From contig JALCKZ010000001.1 in the NCBI GenBank assembly GCA_022647615.1, positions 1,910,178 to 1,974,177 on the forward strand: DNA of 64,000 nucleotides. Direction: 5' to 3'. Below are positions 18,145 to 26,520 of this stretch, in pieces. A program made the position numbers and the translations under genes. The notes below the pieces were generated by a model that saw only the letters and a program-made list of their open reading frames with translations, had not been told where the DNA came from and did not search any database. Source of the DNA: Bacteroidales bacterium. GTDB lineage: Bacteria; Bacteroidota; Bacteroidia; Bacteroidales; UBA932. Each line of letters opens with the position of its first letter. Positions within the stretch are counted from its first letter, which is position 1.

Positions 18145-18531
18145 ATGATAGAAAATATTAAGATTGGAATGTCCCGCAGGAGCGAGAGAGTTGTTACGGA
18201 TAAAGATACCGCAGCTGCGTATAAGACTGGAGGACAGGAAGTTTTCTCTACTCCGGCCATGATTGCACTTATGGAGGAGTCCGCCTTTCTGCTGCTGAAA
18301 GAGTCCCCTGTTGGGGAGGACAGCGTTGGTACTGAGATGAATATAAAGCATACCAGGGCATGCGGCGTTGGAGCTAAAGTTTACTCCATTGCAAAGGTTG
18401 AGAAGATTGATGGAAATAAAGTTGTGTTTTCCGTCTCCGCGGGAGATGAAAAGGGAGAGATAGGATGCGGCACACATACAAGATATATTATTGACCCCGT
18501 GAGGTTTATGAAAAAAATAAACGGCAGGTAA
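18145..18531 (+). CDS. Hotdog-fold thioesterase (FlK-like)
   Basis: A 128-residue hotdog protein. STPAMIALMEESAFLLL forms the central helix with the catalytic-type Glu, and GTEMNIKHTRACGVGAKV is the beta segment seen in fluoroacetyl-CoA-thioesterase-like proteins. The family hydrolyses small acyl-CoAs; the substrate here is unknown, although the butyrate-forming metabolism encoded further on makes short acyl-CoAs plausible. The ATG at 18145 is used; the longer TTG start (18112) lies in the tandem repeat. The CTGTCGGGA motif (18552) lies in the gap before the next gene. Confidence 0.75.
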   Translation: MIENIKIGMSRRSERVVTDKDTAAAYKTGGQEVFSTPAMIALMEESAFLLLKESPVGEDSVGTEMNIKHTRACGVGAKVYSIAKVEKIDGNKVVFSVSAGDEKGEIGCGTHTRYIIDPVRFMKKINGR

Positions 18532-18567
18532 AATATAATAAAAGTAAAAAACTGTCGGGATAAAAAA

Positions 18568-19626
18568 GTGCAAGAGAGCAACACAAATAGGACAGAGAAA
18601 AGAAGAAAGAACATCTTCAAGGGTTTCTTTAAGGAGATTGGCCAGGTATTCAAAGAGAGGACAGCAGCCTTGCAGAGAAGCTATAAGAGCTTTATGCAAT
18701 TTATCACGGTTGACATCTGGAATCTGAATATCAAGAATGTAGGTGGAGCTAAGAAGAGACTTTACAGACACTTGAAGGTTGTCCTTGTTACGGTGCAGAA
18801 TTTGGGCAAAGTAAGACTTGGCCTTTATTCTGTCTCCTTAAGTTTCTTTTCCGTTATGGCGCTTGTTCCGTTTGTTGCGGTTGCATTCTTTGTCACCGGA
18901 GGATTTGGGATGGAGAAGCACCTGGAATATGTTATTTATCAAACATTTGCAGGAGACACCAAACTGGTGGACATGCTAATCAACTTTGCAAATAACATTA
19001 TAAAGAGCGGACAAAACGGAATATTTGGAGCGATAAGCTTCCTGTTTTTTGTATGGACTATTATCTGGCTAATCTTTAATATTCAAAGAGATTTCAATGA
19101 GATTTGGGAAGTTAAGAAGCCTCGCTCTTTTGCAAGGAATCTTTTGTATTATATTGGTTTTCTGATAATTTCTCCTTTCCTGATTATTTTGTTTTTGAGC
19201 GTAATGGTGTTTTTTAATAATGCGCTTGGAAACTATGGAGTAAAAATATGGCACTTTAAAACCATTAGCGCTTTTGTACAATGGATAGCATATTATGTTG
19301 CTACCGTGCTTGCGCTTACAGTTGTAAATAAATACATTCCAAACATTAAGGTAAGCTTTAAGGCGGCAATAAATTCATCTATAATAACAGCATTTGCATT
19401 TGTTATTGTACAGTTTTTATACACCGGTACTCAGTTGATGGTCACCAGATTAAATGCTGTTTACGGAGCTTTTGCAGCATTCCCGCTATTCCTTGTCTGG
19501 CTAAATGTGAGCTGGACAATAGTACTAATTGGAGCAGAAATTGCTCATGCTTTTGAGAATGTAGATTTAGGTGACGAGCAGGATGTTGCAGATGCCGTTG
19601 CCGCAATAGAAAATAAAAACAAGTAG
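18568..19626 (+). CDS. YihY/BrkB family inner-membrane protein
   Basis: A 352-residue integral membrane protein with six hydrophobic segments between residues about 85 and 335 and a charged N-terminal extension of about 80 residues. SLSFFSVMALVPFVAVAFF and the closing FPLFLVWLNVSWTIVLIGAEIAHAFE are diagnostic of YihY/BrkB. The family was once called RNase BN in error; its transport function is unsettled. The frame begins at a GTG (18568); a later ATG (18694) would remove part of the extension. The (p)ppGpp synthetase gene starts 1 base after its stop codon. Confidence 0.85.
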   Translation: MQESNTNRTEKRRKNIFKGFFKEIGQVFKERTAALQRSYKSFMQFITVDIWNLNIKNVGGAKKRLYRHLKVVLVTVQNLGKVRLGLYSVSLSFFSVMALVPFVAVAFFVTGGFGMEKHLEYVIYQTFAGDTKLVDMLINFANNIIKSGQNGIFGAISFLFFVWTIIWLIFNIQRDFNEIWEVKKPRSFARNLLYYIGFLIISPFLIILFLSVMVFFNNALGNYGVKIWHFKTISAFVQWIAYYVATVLALTVVNKYIPNIKVSFKAAINSSIITAFAFVIVQFLYTGTQLMVTRLNAVYGAFAAFPLFLVWLNVSWTIVLIGAEIAHAFENVDLGDEQDVADAVAAIENKNK

Positions 19627-19627
19627 G

Positions 19628-21952
19628 ATGTCTGAATTTACTAAAGAAGATAATGCACTAATACAGAGAGAATTTGAATCTCTCAGGCTTGCCGCGTTAA
19701 AACGATGCGCAAATCAGGAGGAGTATGAGGGCGTTATTAAAGCTTTTGAATTTGCCAATGAGGCTCACAAAGGTGTGAGGCGCCGTTCCGGAGAACCGTA
19801 TATCATTCATCCTATTGCAGTTGCAAAGATTGTAGTGCAAGAGATAGGATTGGGATATAAGTCCATAGTTACGGCCTTGCTGCATGATATTGTTGAAGAT
19901 ACAGATTATACTCTAGAAGACATAGAACGTCTCTTTGGTCCAAAGATAGCTTCTCTTGTTGACGGGCTCACCAAAATCAAATCTGCCATGGACTATAAAC
20001 ACTCTCAGTCTGAGGGTGGTACGGAGAATGAGACTTCAATCTACGATAATGTGGAAACACAGGAAAAATCTCTGCAGGCAGAAAATTTTAAAAGAATCCT
20101 CCTAACCTTAAATGATGATGTCAGAGTCATACTTATTAAGCTCGCCGACAGGCTTCATAATTTAAGAACTATTGACTCCATGCCGGAGAGGAAGAAAGAT
20201 AAGATTTTGAGCGAGACCATGTACATCTTTATTCCTCTTGCACATAGGCTTGGTCTATACAGCATAAAGTCTGAAATGGAGAACATCTGGCTGAAATACA
20301 GACAGCCGGAGGAGTATGAAAACATAAATAAAAAGCTTGCGGAATTTACTGAAGCCAAAGGTGTTGCGATAGATAACTTTATTGAGCCTATATCTGCAAT
20401 TCTTAAAAAATCCGGTTACAAGTTTACCATAAATAAAAGAATCAAAACTCCCTACTCCATTTGGAGAAAAATGCAAACAAAGGGAGTTCCGTTTGATGAG
20501 ATTTATGACCTGTTTGCTGTCAGAATAATTTTTGAACCTAAAAAAGGAAGTTCTGAAAGAAAGCAATGCTGGGACATTTATTCCCTAATTTCGGAAGATT
20601 ACGTCTCCAATACCGACAGAATAAGAGATTGGGTAAGTACACCTAAATCAAATGGTTATGAAGCATTGCATTGTACCCTTATGAGCCAGCAGGGAGGATG
20701 GATAGAAGTGCAGATAAGAACAGTGAGAATGGATGCGATTGCAGAAAAAGGTGTGGCGGCTCACTGGAGTTACAAGGGAGATAAATTTTCCGGCAATGAG
20801 GAAAAGGATATGGACAATTGGCTAAATATGGTAAGAGAAGTGCTTGAAAATCCGGATGTTAACGCACTTGATTTTCTGGACAAATTCCATGCAGGCCTAT
20901 TGTCAAAAGAGATATATGTATTCACTCCAAAGGGAGAATCCAAGAGACTTCCAAAAGGAGCAACAGCTCTTGACTTTGCCTATAACATTCACTCTCAGAT
21001 GGGTAACAAAGCCATCGCAGCTAAAGTAAATTTGAAGCTGGTCCCTATTTCTTATGTACTGCAGAACGGCGACCAAATAGAAATCATCACAGCAGAATCC
21101 CAAAAGCCGCAGAGAGAATGGCTGGATTTTGTAAAAACAGCAAAGGCAAGAAATTTAATATACGATACTCTTAAGGCTGATACAAAGAACTCCATCAAAT
21201 TTGGACAAGAGTCTTTGGATGAAGCACTTGCAAAACTTGGAATTAAACAGCAGGCAAGAGCTATCAAGAAACTTATAGATGAGTACAAGCTCAATAATAA
21301 AGATGAACTATACAGCAAAATTGGAGCTGGGGTCATTGATTTAAAAAATCTTGATGCCATTCTTAAAAAGAACAAGGAGAATAAGTTTGTTAAGTACTGG
21401 AACTTGCAGTTTGGAGACGGAGAAAAGGAAGAATCAAAGGATAATACAGAGAGTCCTTCAGAATCCAATAAAGTTGTCATTGACAAGAAAAAGGATTATC
21501 TGCTTAAGGAGAATCCTGTAGATAAAACGCTCTCTTACAAGGTTGCAGAGTGTTGCAATCCAATTCCGGGAGACCCGATAATTGGTTTTATAAACGACAA
21601 AAATGAAGTTGTAATTCATAAGAAAGTTTGCCCGGTTGCAATGGCGCTTGCTACCAAAGAGGGAGGTAAAATTATCAATGCAAAGTGGACAAAGCATACA
21701 ATACTCTCCTTCCTTGCAAGAATTGAGGTGCGCGGAATTGACAGAATGGGAATTGTTGCAGACATTACAAAGTATATAACTAATGTGCTATCAGTGAACA
21801 TAAGAAAAATATTTTTTGAGACTCACGATGGTGTATTTGAAGGATACATAGACCTTTACGTTCATGACACCGGAGACCTGGAAGTACTTATTCAGAGGAT
21901 AAGAGATATCAAAGGTATTGATACGGTAACAAGAGTTGATGTTAAAGAGTAA
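19628..21952 (+). CDS. Bifunctional (p)ppGpp synthetase/hydrolase, RelA/SpoT family
   Basis: A 774-residue stringent-response enzyme. Domains in order: HD hydrolase (YIIHPIAVAKIV, LLHDIVEDTDYT) with the HDxxED motif intact, nucleotidyltransferase synthetase (TPYSIWRKMQTKG, DLFAVRIIF, NGYEALH), TGS (FTPKGESKRLPKGATALDFAY), a helical/zinc-finger-like region (CCNPIPGDPIIGF) and a C-terminal ACT domain. The intact HD motif and synthetase motifs indicate that it can both make and degrade (p)ppGpp. It is translated almost end to end with yihY. Confidence 0.93.
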   Translation: MSEFTKEDNALIQREFESLRLAALKRCANQEEYEGVIKAFEFANEAHKGVRRRSGEPYIIHPIAVAKIVVQEIGLGYKSIVTALLHDIVEDTDYTLEDIERLFGPKIASLVDGLTKIKSAMDYKHSQSEGGTENETSIYDNVETQEKSLQAENFKRILLTLNDDVRVILIKLADRLHNLRTIDSMPERKKDKILSETMYIFIPLAHRLGLYSIKSEMENIWLKYRQPEEYENINKKLAEFTEAKGVAIDNFIEPISAILKKSGYKFTINKRIKTPYSIWRKMQTKGVPFDEIYDLFAVRIIFEPKKGSSERKQCWDIYSLISEDYVSNTDRIRDWVSTPKSNGYEALHCTLMSQQGGWIEVQIRTVRMDAIAEKGVAAHWSYKGDKFSGNEEKDMDNWLNMVREVLENPDVNALDFLDKFHAGLLSKEIYVFTPKGESKRLPKGATALDFAYNIHSQMGNKAIAAKVNLKLVPISYVLQNGDQIEIITAESQKPQREWLDFVKTAKARNLIYDTLKADTKNSIKFGQESLDEALAKLGIKQQARAIKKLIDEYKLNNKDELYSKIGAGVIDLKNLDAILKKNKENKFVKYWNLQFGDGEKEESKDNTESPSESNKVVIDKKKDYLLKENPVDKTLSYKVAECCNPIPGDPIIGFINDKNEVVIHKKVCPVAMALATKEGGKIINAKWTKHTILSFLARIEVRGIDRMGIVADITKYITNVLSVNIRKIFFETHDGVFEGYIDLYVHDTGDLEVLIQRIRDIKGIDTVTRVDVKE

Positions 21953-21970
21953 TTGCTGGAAACGATAATT

Positions 21971-23938
21971 ATGGGAAAAAGTATTTATAAGAGACCTGGA
22001 ATGAATGTTTATAAAAAACTGGGAAGAGTGCTTAAAGCGGCAGTTTTTGCAGCAATCGCTGTTGCATATTGCCTTCATTCAGAGGGATGTGCTAACACCA
22101 GCCGCGGCCCCAGCGGAGGCCCAAAAGATACTATTCCGCCTGTCATTGTCGGCAGAATTCCTGATACCAATCTTACAAACTTCCCTATTGTCAAGGGTAA
22201 GATACTTATTGATTTTGATGAGTACGTGCAGCTGAAAGATGCTAATAATGAAGTCATTGTCTCTCCTCCAATGAAGAAGAAGCCTACTATCAAAATAAAA
22301 AAGAAAGGCGTTCTTGTTATTTTCCCTGATAGTCTTAAGCAAAATCAGACATATTCAATCAATTTTGGCAATGCAATTTCTGATATCAATGAGAACAATC
22401 CTTTCCCAAATTATGTTTACACATTCTCAACGGGAAAATTCCTGGACTCTCTGATTATCAGCGGGACAGTAATGGATTACGAGTCTTTGCTCCCAATGAA
22501 AGGGATAACTATCGGAGCCTATATAAATCCAAAAGATTCATCCGTTATGAAGGAGATGCCCGTAGCTGCGGCAAGAACAGATGACTGGGGGTACTTCTGT
22601 TTAAGAGGCTTAAAGAAGGCTCCATACACTATATATGCATTCAAAGATGCTAATAACAACAGTCTGTATGACGCTGGAAGCGAGCTTGTTGGATTCTGCG
22701 ATTCTACAATTGTTCCAAAACTGGCCGCAAGAAAAGGAATGCCGCAGACTGCGCAGATTAAGATGAAAGATACGCTGGGATGCCTTAGCAGACCTAGTGA
22801 AACAGATATCTACTTGTTTAAAGAAGTATCTCATAATCAATACGTTTCAAACTACGGAAGAACTGCTGAAAGAGCTGCATTTGTAAAATTCAATGCTCCG
22901 GGAGCACAAATAGATACCTTTATTGTGAAAGGCGTTTACAACGATAAGCTGATTAAGCAATTTAATGCCAAAGGAGATTCCCTGAGCTTCTGGATAAATG
23001 AGAGAAGAAGATTGGCAGATACACTGTCGCTGAGGATAAACTACTATAAAACAGACTCTTTAGGCAAACTAAAACCTTCCGGAGAGACTTTGAAACTTGT
23101 AGTTCCAAAGGAAAAAAAGAAGGACAACAAGAGCAAGAACAACGGATTTGACAATCAAAATTATGGTAATGGAAGGAACGGACTTGGGCAGAGCAGATAC
23201 GGACAAAACAACAATAAGCGAAATCAAAATAACCGGCAAAACAAAAAGACCAACACTCCTCAAGAAAAGCAAGAACGCAAGGATTTGCTTAAAATGGAGA
23301 TGAATGTTAAGCCGGAAACTGTTGAGAGTGAAGGATATTCGTTTACATTCCCGGCACCGCTGATTAAGAGCGATTATGAAAAAATTCGCATGACATGCAC
23401 TACCCCAAGGAGGATTACCACAAATGTAAAGTTCACATTTACAAGGGATACTGCAGACGTGCTGAGCTACAAGCTGCAGGCAGATGAGCCATACAAGGTT
23501 GGAAATGATTACGATATAATTATTCCAAAGGGAATCTTCATGGATATTAACGGCTTCACAAATGACTCTACAGAGAAAAAAATATCGCTCCCGACTGATG
23601 ATAAATTAAGCTCCATAACATTGGAAATCAAGAACACGCACGGCGGGAGATATCTTGTAGAGATGGTAAATGAGAAACGTGACAAGGTATATTCAAAATA
23701 CGCTATTCATTCAGATTGCAGCCTTCTGTTCCCTTACTTGCAAACAGGCAATTATTCATTTAGAATAACTGAAGATAAGAACGGAAATGGACGTCTGGAC
23801 ATTGGTTCTATCTTGGAAAAGAAAGAGCCGGAAAAGGCAAGATTGCTAAAACTGCCTAATGGCAAGACAATTATAAAGGTTAACGAGCGCACAGATTTAA
23901 CGCAGGAAGTAAATCTTGATGCAATTTTCAAGAAATAA
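21971..23938 (+). CDS. Ig-like (SbsA/Big_5) domain envelope lipoprotein
   Basis: A 655-residue exported protein. An N-terminal hydrophobic stretch ends at HSEGCANTSRGPSGGPKDTIPP, a loose lipobox (Cys near residue 41) followed by the sequence that opens Bacteroidota Big_5-domain lipoproteins. Residues about 45-160 form the Ig-like domain; a carboxypeptidase-regulatory-like segment (SGTVMDYESLLPMKGITIGAY) follows. Around residue 400 there is a Asn/Gln/Lys-rich low-complexity linker of about 60 residues. Function is unknown; such proteins often sit next to outer-membrane barrels, as here (15 bases to the next gene). The ATG at 21971 is chosen over the TTG at 21953. Confidence 0.72.
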   Translation: MGKSIYKRPGMNVYKKLGRVLKAAVFAAIAVAYCLHSEGCANTSRGPSGGPKDTIPPVIVGRIPDTNLTNFPIVKGKILIDFDEYVQLKDANNEVIVSPPMKKKPTIKIKKKGVLVIFPDSLKQNQTYSINFGNAISDINENNPFPNYVYTFSTGKFLDSLIISGTVMDYESLLPMKGITIGAYINPKDSSVMKEMPVAAARTDDWGYFCLRGLKKAPYTIYAFKDANNNSLYDAGSELVGFCDSTIVPKLAARKGMPQTAQIKMKDTLGCLSRPSETDIYLFKEVSHNQYVSNYGRTAERAAFVKFNAPGAQIDTFIVKGVYNDKLIKQFNAKGDSLSFWINERRRLADTLSLRINYYKTDSLGKLKPSGETLKLVVPKEKKKDNKSKNNGFDNQNYGNGRNGLGQSRYGQNNNKRNQNNRQNKKTNTPQEKQERKDLLKMEMNVKPETVESEGYSFTFPAPLIKSDYEKIRMTCTTPRRITTNVKFTFTRDTADVLSYKLQADEPYKVGNDYDIIIPKGIFMDINGFTNDSTEKKISLPTDDKLSSITLEIKNTHGGRYLVEMVNEKRDKVYSKYAIHSDCSLLFPYLQTGNYSFRITEDKNGNGRLDIGSILEKKEPEKARLLKLPNGKTIIKVNERTDLTQEVNLDAIFKK

Positions 23939-23953
23939 ACCCAGGTTTAAGAA

Positions 23954-24823
23954 ATGAGGATTTTTAAAGATATATTATTTAAGAGCGGATTGATTGCGGC
24001 AGCAGCTTTTTTGCTTACGGCAATTCCAACGCACGCGCAAGTTGTTGACACAACTGATATTATGAAGGAGTTTGATGAGAATTCCTTCAGAAATGCCGCC
24101 CCTATAAAAAAAATTAAGGACAGTTCAGTATTATTCCAGCACTTGATTGGTATAAAGGCCGGGTATGCAATGAACAATGTCTTCTTTAGTCAATCCTTTG
24201 ATCATAAAGCGCTTACATCAGCCAAAAACTTTGGTATCTATTATACATACTATCACTCTTTGTGGAATTCCATTCATCTTTTTGGCGTAGAGACAGGATT
24301 ACAGTACACGGAAAAAGGCTATAAATCTGTAAGTTATACAGAACCTGACACCGTTAAAAACAGGAAAGGAACGGAGGGAAGCGAGCGACTTCAGTGCATA
24401 GAAATTCCTTTTGTTTCACAATTCCACGTTGACTTTTGGAAGATGAGGTTGCTGGCAAACTTTGGAGGCTTTGTTTCATATACAAAGTCAGCCTCTTTTT
24501 CCTCTAATGTTCCCGACAGTATCTCATCCACTTATCGCAAATTTGGATACGGTTTTATTGTTGGAGGCGGCATTGCGTTAATATTCAAACCAATAGAAAT
24601 ACATTTAGAAGTCAATTACAAGTACACTTTAAGCAATTTGTATGACCAAAAATCCTTCTATACTGATACTTGGGTATCAACGCATCCCAACCAGCTTATC
24701 TTCAATGTTGGACTTTTCTATAGGTTAGGCAAACCATACGGCAGCAGAACATATCAGGCGGCAAAAAAGACAAAAGCAAAGAAAAAGTCTGATATTGAGT
24801 TTATTGGGAAATCATCAAAATAA
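23954..24823 (+). CDS. Outer-membrane beta-barrel protein (PorT-like family)
   Basis: A 289-residue protein with a signal peptide ending at THAQ (residue 29). The mature chain has alternating amphipathic strands with Tyr/Phe-rich ends (GIKAGYAMNNVFF, GVETGLQYTEKGY, GFIVGGGIALIF, FNVGLFYRLG), as in the eight-strand outer-membrane barrel family of Bacteroidota. The C-terminus is Lys-rich and periplasmic. It may form an envelope unit with the preceding lipoprotein. The exact function is not evident; a link with type IX secretion (PorT) is only a resemblance. Confidence 0.68.
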   Translation: MRIFKDILFKSGLIAAAAFLLTAIPTHAQVVDTTDIMKEFDENSFRNAAPIKKIKDSSVLFQHLIGIKAGYAMNNVFFSQSFDHKALTSAKNFGIYYTYYHSLWNSIHLFGVETGLQYTEKGYKSVSYTEPDTVKNRKGTEGSERLQCIEIPFVSQFHVDFWKMRLLANFGGFVSYTKSASFSSNVPDSISSTYRKFGYGFIVGGGIALIFKPIEIHLEVNYKYTLSNLYDQKSFYTDTWVSTHPNQLIFNVGLFYRLGKPYGSRTYQAAKKTKAKKKSDIEFIGKSSK

Positions 24824-24896
24824 ATAAGATTAGGTTGGAAAGTAAATTTTTCTGGCAATATCATTTGATGAGATTGAATAAGATACTGTTTACAAG

Positions 24897-26000
24897 ATGA
24901 AAAGAATAAGCGCAAATGTCAAAGGACTAGTTATTGGAGGCGGCTCCCCTATTGTTGTACAAACGATGTGCAATACTCATACTCAGGATGTTGAGGCATC
25001 AATTGCGCAGTGCAAGGATATGGTTGCAGCCGGTGCTCAAATGATAAGACTTACTACACAGGGGTTGGATGAAGTTAAGGCCCTGAAGATTATAAAGGAG
25101 AAACTGCATGCTTCCGGTATCTGCGTACCATTAGTTGCTGATGTGCACTTTAATTCCGACGTTGCCATAGCGGCAGCTCAAGTAGCTGATAAAGTGAGGA
25201 TTAACCCTGGCAACTTTGCTCAAGTTCACAAGGATGCGGCAGTACAGTTTAAGAAGTTCCTGGAGGTTTGCAAAAAAAATGACACTGCAGTGCGCATTGG
25301 TCTTAACCACGGCTCACTAGGAGAGGAAATTGTTAGCAGGTTCGGCAACACTCCCCTTGGAATGAAAGAGGCTGTAATGCAGTGGCTATCAATGTGTAAA
25401 GAGAATGACTTTTACAATATCGTTGTCTCCTTAAAGGCAAGCAATACTGTCGTGATGACAGAAGCATATAGGCTGCTTTACAAAGCCATGATGGATGATG
25501 GAGTGGTATTTCCTCTGCATCTGGGGGTTACAGAGGCAGGAAATGGAGACCAAGGCCGCATAAAATCTGCAGTCGGTATCGGAGCACTTCTAAGAGATAA
25601 AATTGGAGACACCATAAGAGTCTCACTAACAGAGAATCCCGTAAATGAAATTCCCGCCGGCAGGACAATTGCAGAATTTTTTGAAAGCGGAGAAAATGAA
25701 ATCCTGCTAGAAAGCGTAATGGCCCAAATCCGCAGCGGCTCATCAAAACCGGAGGCAATAATTTCCGTAAACCCGTCCTGGGCCCGCTCGGCTGCCGACA
25801 GCAACAACAGCAACTGCAACAACAACACTGCAGCAGCAACTGCAGCAGCAACTGCAGCAACAACTATTTGCAGGATGCTTGGAATGAATTCATTATCAAA
25901 GCATCATGCCTATTTGGCCCTCTATTGCTGGACAAACAAATTGATGATTTTGATGCCGTTCCCAACTCATTGCATCATGCACACAATGAGCATGACATGA
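24897..26000 (+). CDS. ispG: IspG (GcpE), N-terminal part, ending in a frameshift
   Basis: 4-hydroxy-3-methylbut-2-enyl-diphosphate synthase makes HMBPP in the MEP isoprenoid pathway. This frame encodes the TIM-barrel domain A (about residues 1-285): GGGSPIVVQTMCNTHTQDVE, MIRLTTQG, VADVHFN, VRINPGN, RIGLNHGSL and VSLTENPVNEIPAGRT. After residue about 300 it enters a repeat of CAGCAA/CTGCAG units (25799-25866) and then reads nonsense (TICRMLGMNSLSK...) to a stop at 26000. The rest of the enzyme continues in another frame from 25868. An indel must lie between about 25700 and 25870. Either the gene is broken, frameshifting restores it, or the assembled sequence has an error in the repeat. Confidence 0.85.
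   Translation: MKRISANVKGLVIGGGSPIVVQTMCNTHTQDVEASIAQCKDMVAAGAQMIRLTTQGLDEVKALKIIKEKLHASGICVPLVADVHFNSDVAIAAAQVADKVRINPGNFAQVHKDAAVQFKKFLEVCKKNDTAVRIGLNHGSLGEEIVSRFGNTPLGMKEAVMQWLSMCKENDFYNIVVSLKASNTVVMTEAYRLLYKAMMDDGVVFPLHLGVTEAGNGDQGRIKSAVGIGALLRDKIGDTIRVSLTENPVNEIPAGRTIAEFFESGENEILLESVMAQIRSGSSKPEAIISVNPSWARSAADSNNSNCNNNTAAATAAATAATTICRMLGMNSLSKHHAYLALYCWTNKLMILMPFPTHCIMHTMSMT
25799..25866 (+). repeat. CAGCAA/CTGCAG low-complexity repeat tract inside ispG
   Basis: About 68 bases made of cagcaa, caactg and cagcag units, including two near-perfect 12-base units (ctgcagcagcaa). In one frame it reads Asn/Thr/Ala, in the other Gln then Cys/Ser/Asn. The reading frame of ispG changes in or near this tract. 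Confidence 0.8.
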
Positions 26001-26398
26001 ACATGAGCATGAACATGGAGCATGAGCATAATGCTGAAATGAAAAAAATATTTTCCTCAGAAAGACTTGCTGAATTCAAGGATAATCTTTTACAAGCATC
26101 ACGCCGCAAATTCACTCATCCTGAATACATTGCATGCCCAGGTTGCGGACGCACACAATACAATCTAGAGCAAACATTCAATGAAGTAAAGCGCAGAACG
26201 GCTCACCTTAAAGGACTTAAGATTGCCGTAATGGGCTGCATTGTAAACGGTCCCGGCGAGATGGCAGATGCAGATTACGGCTATGTAGGACAAGGCGGTC
26301 ACAAAGTGACCATATACAAAGGCAAAACACCTGTGCTTAAATCAGTTCCGGAAGATGAGGCCATTGATGCATTGCTTAAAATTATTCATAGCCTTTAA
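25868..26398 (+). CDS. ispG: IspG (GcpE), C-terminal part, in a shifted frame
   Basis: This frame (open from 25700, so the real join is upstream of the TTG at 25868) encodes the rest of IspG: a short remnant of the central insertion domain of large-type enzymes (LQDAWNEFIIKASCLFGPLLLDKQIDDF), a His/Met-rich stretch, then the iron-sulfur domain B with the cluster ligands CPGCGRT, MGCIVNGPGE (Cys and Glu) and YVGQGGHK. All three cysteines and the Glu are present, so the catalytic domain is intact. Relative to the upstream part the frame is offset by +2 (or -1). It should be read as the end of one gene, not as a separate gene. Confidence 0.85.
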   Translation: MQDAWNEFIIKASCLFGPLLLDKQIDDFDAVPNSLHHAHNEHDMNMSMNMEHEHNAEMKKIFSSERLAEFKDNLLQASRRKFTHPEYIACPGCGRTQYNLEQTFNEVKRRTAHLKGLKIAVMGCIVNGPGEMADADYGYVGQGGHKVTIYKGKTPVLKSVPEDEAIDALLKIIHSL

Positions 26399-26520
26399 AA
26401 AAGTTATTCATCACATTATCAATGTATTACAATGGCACGTTGGGCTTTTTTATGCGCAACGCAACCTTGTAATCATCATATAATTAAGCAATTAACATTT
26501 TTAAAGGCGATAAAAATCGT

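Noticed and set aside
25868..26398. Separate small gene
   Set aside because: It is the Fe-S domain of IspG in a shifted frame; the frame is open upstream to 25700 and TTG 25868 is only the first possible start codon.
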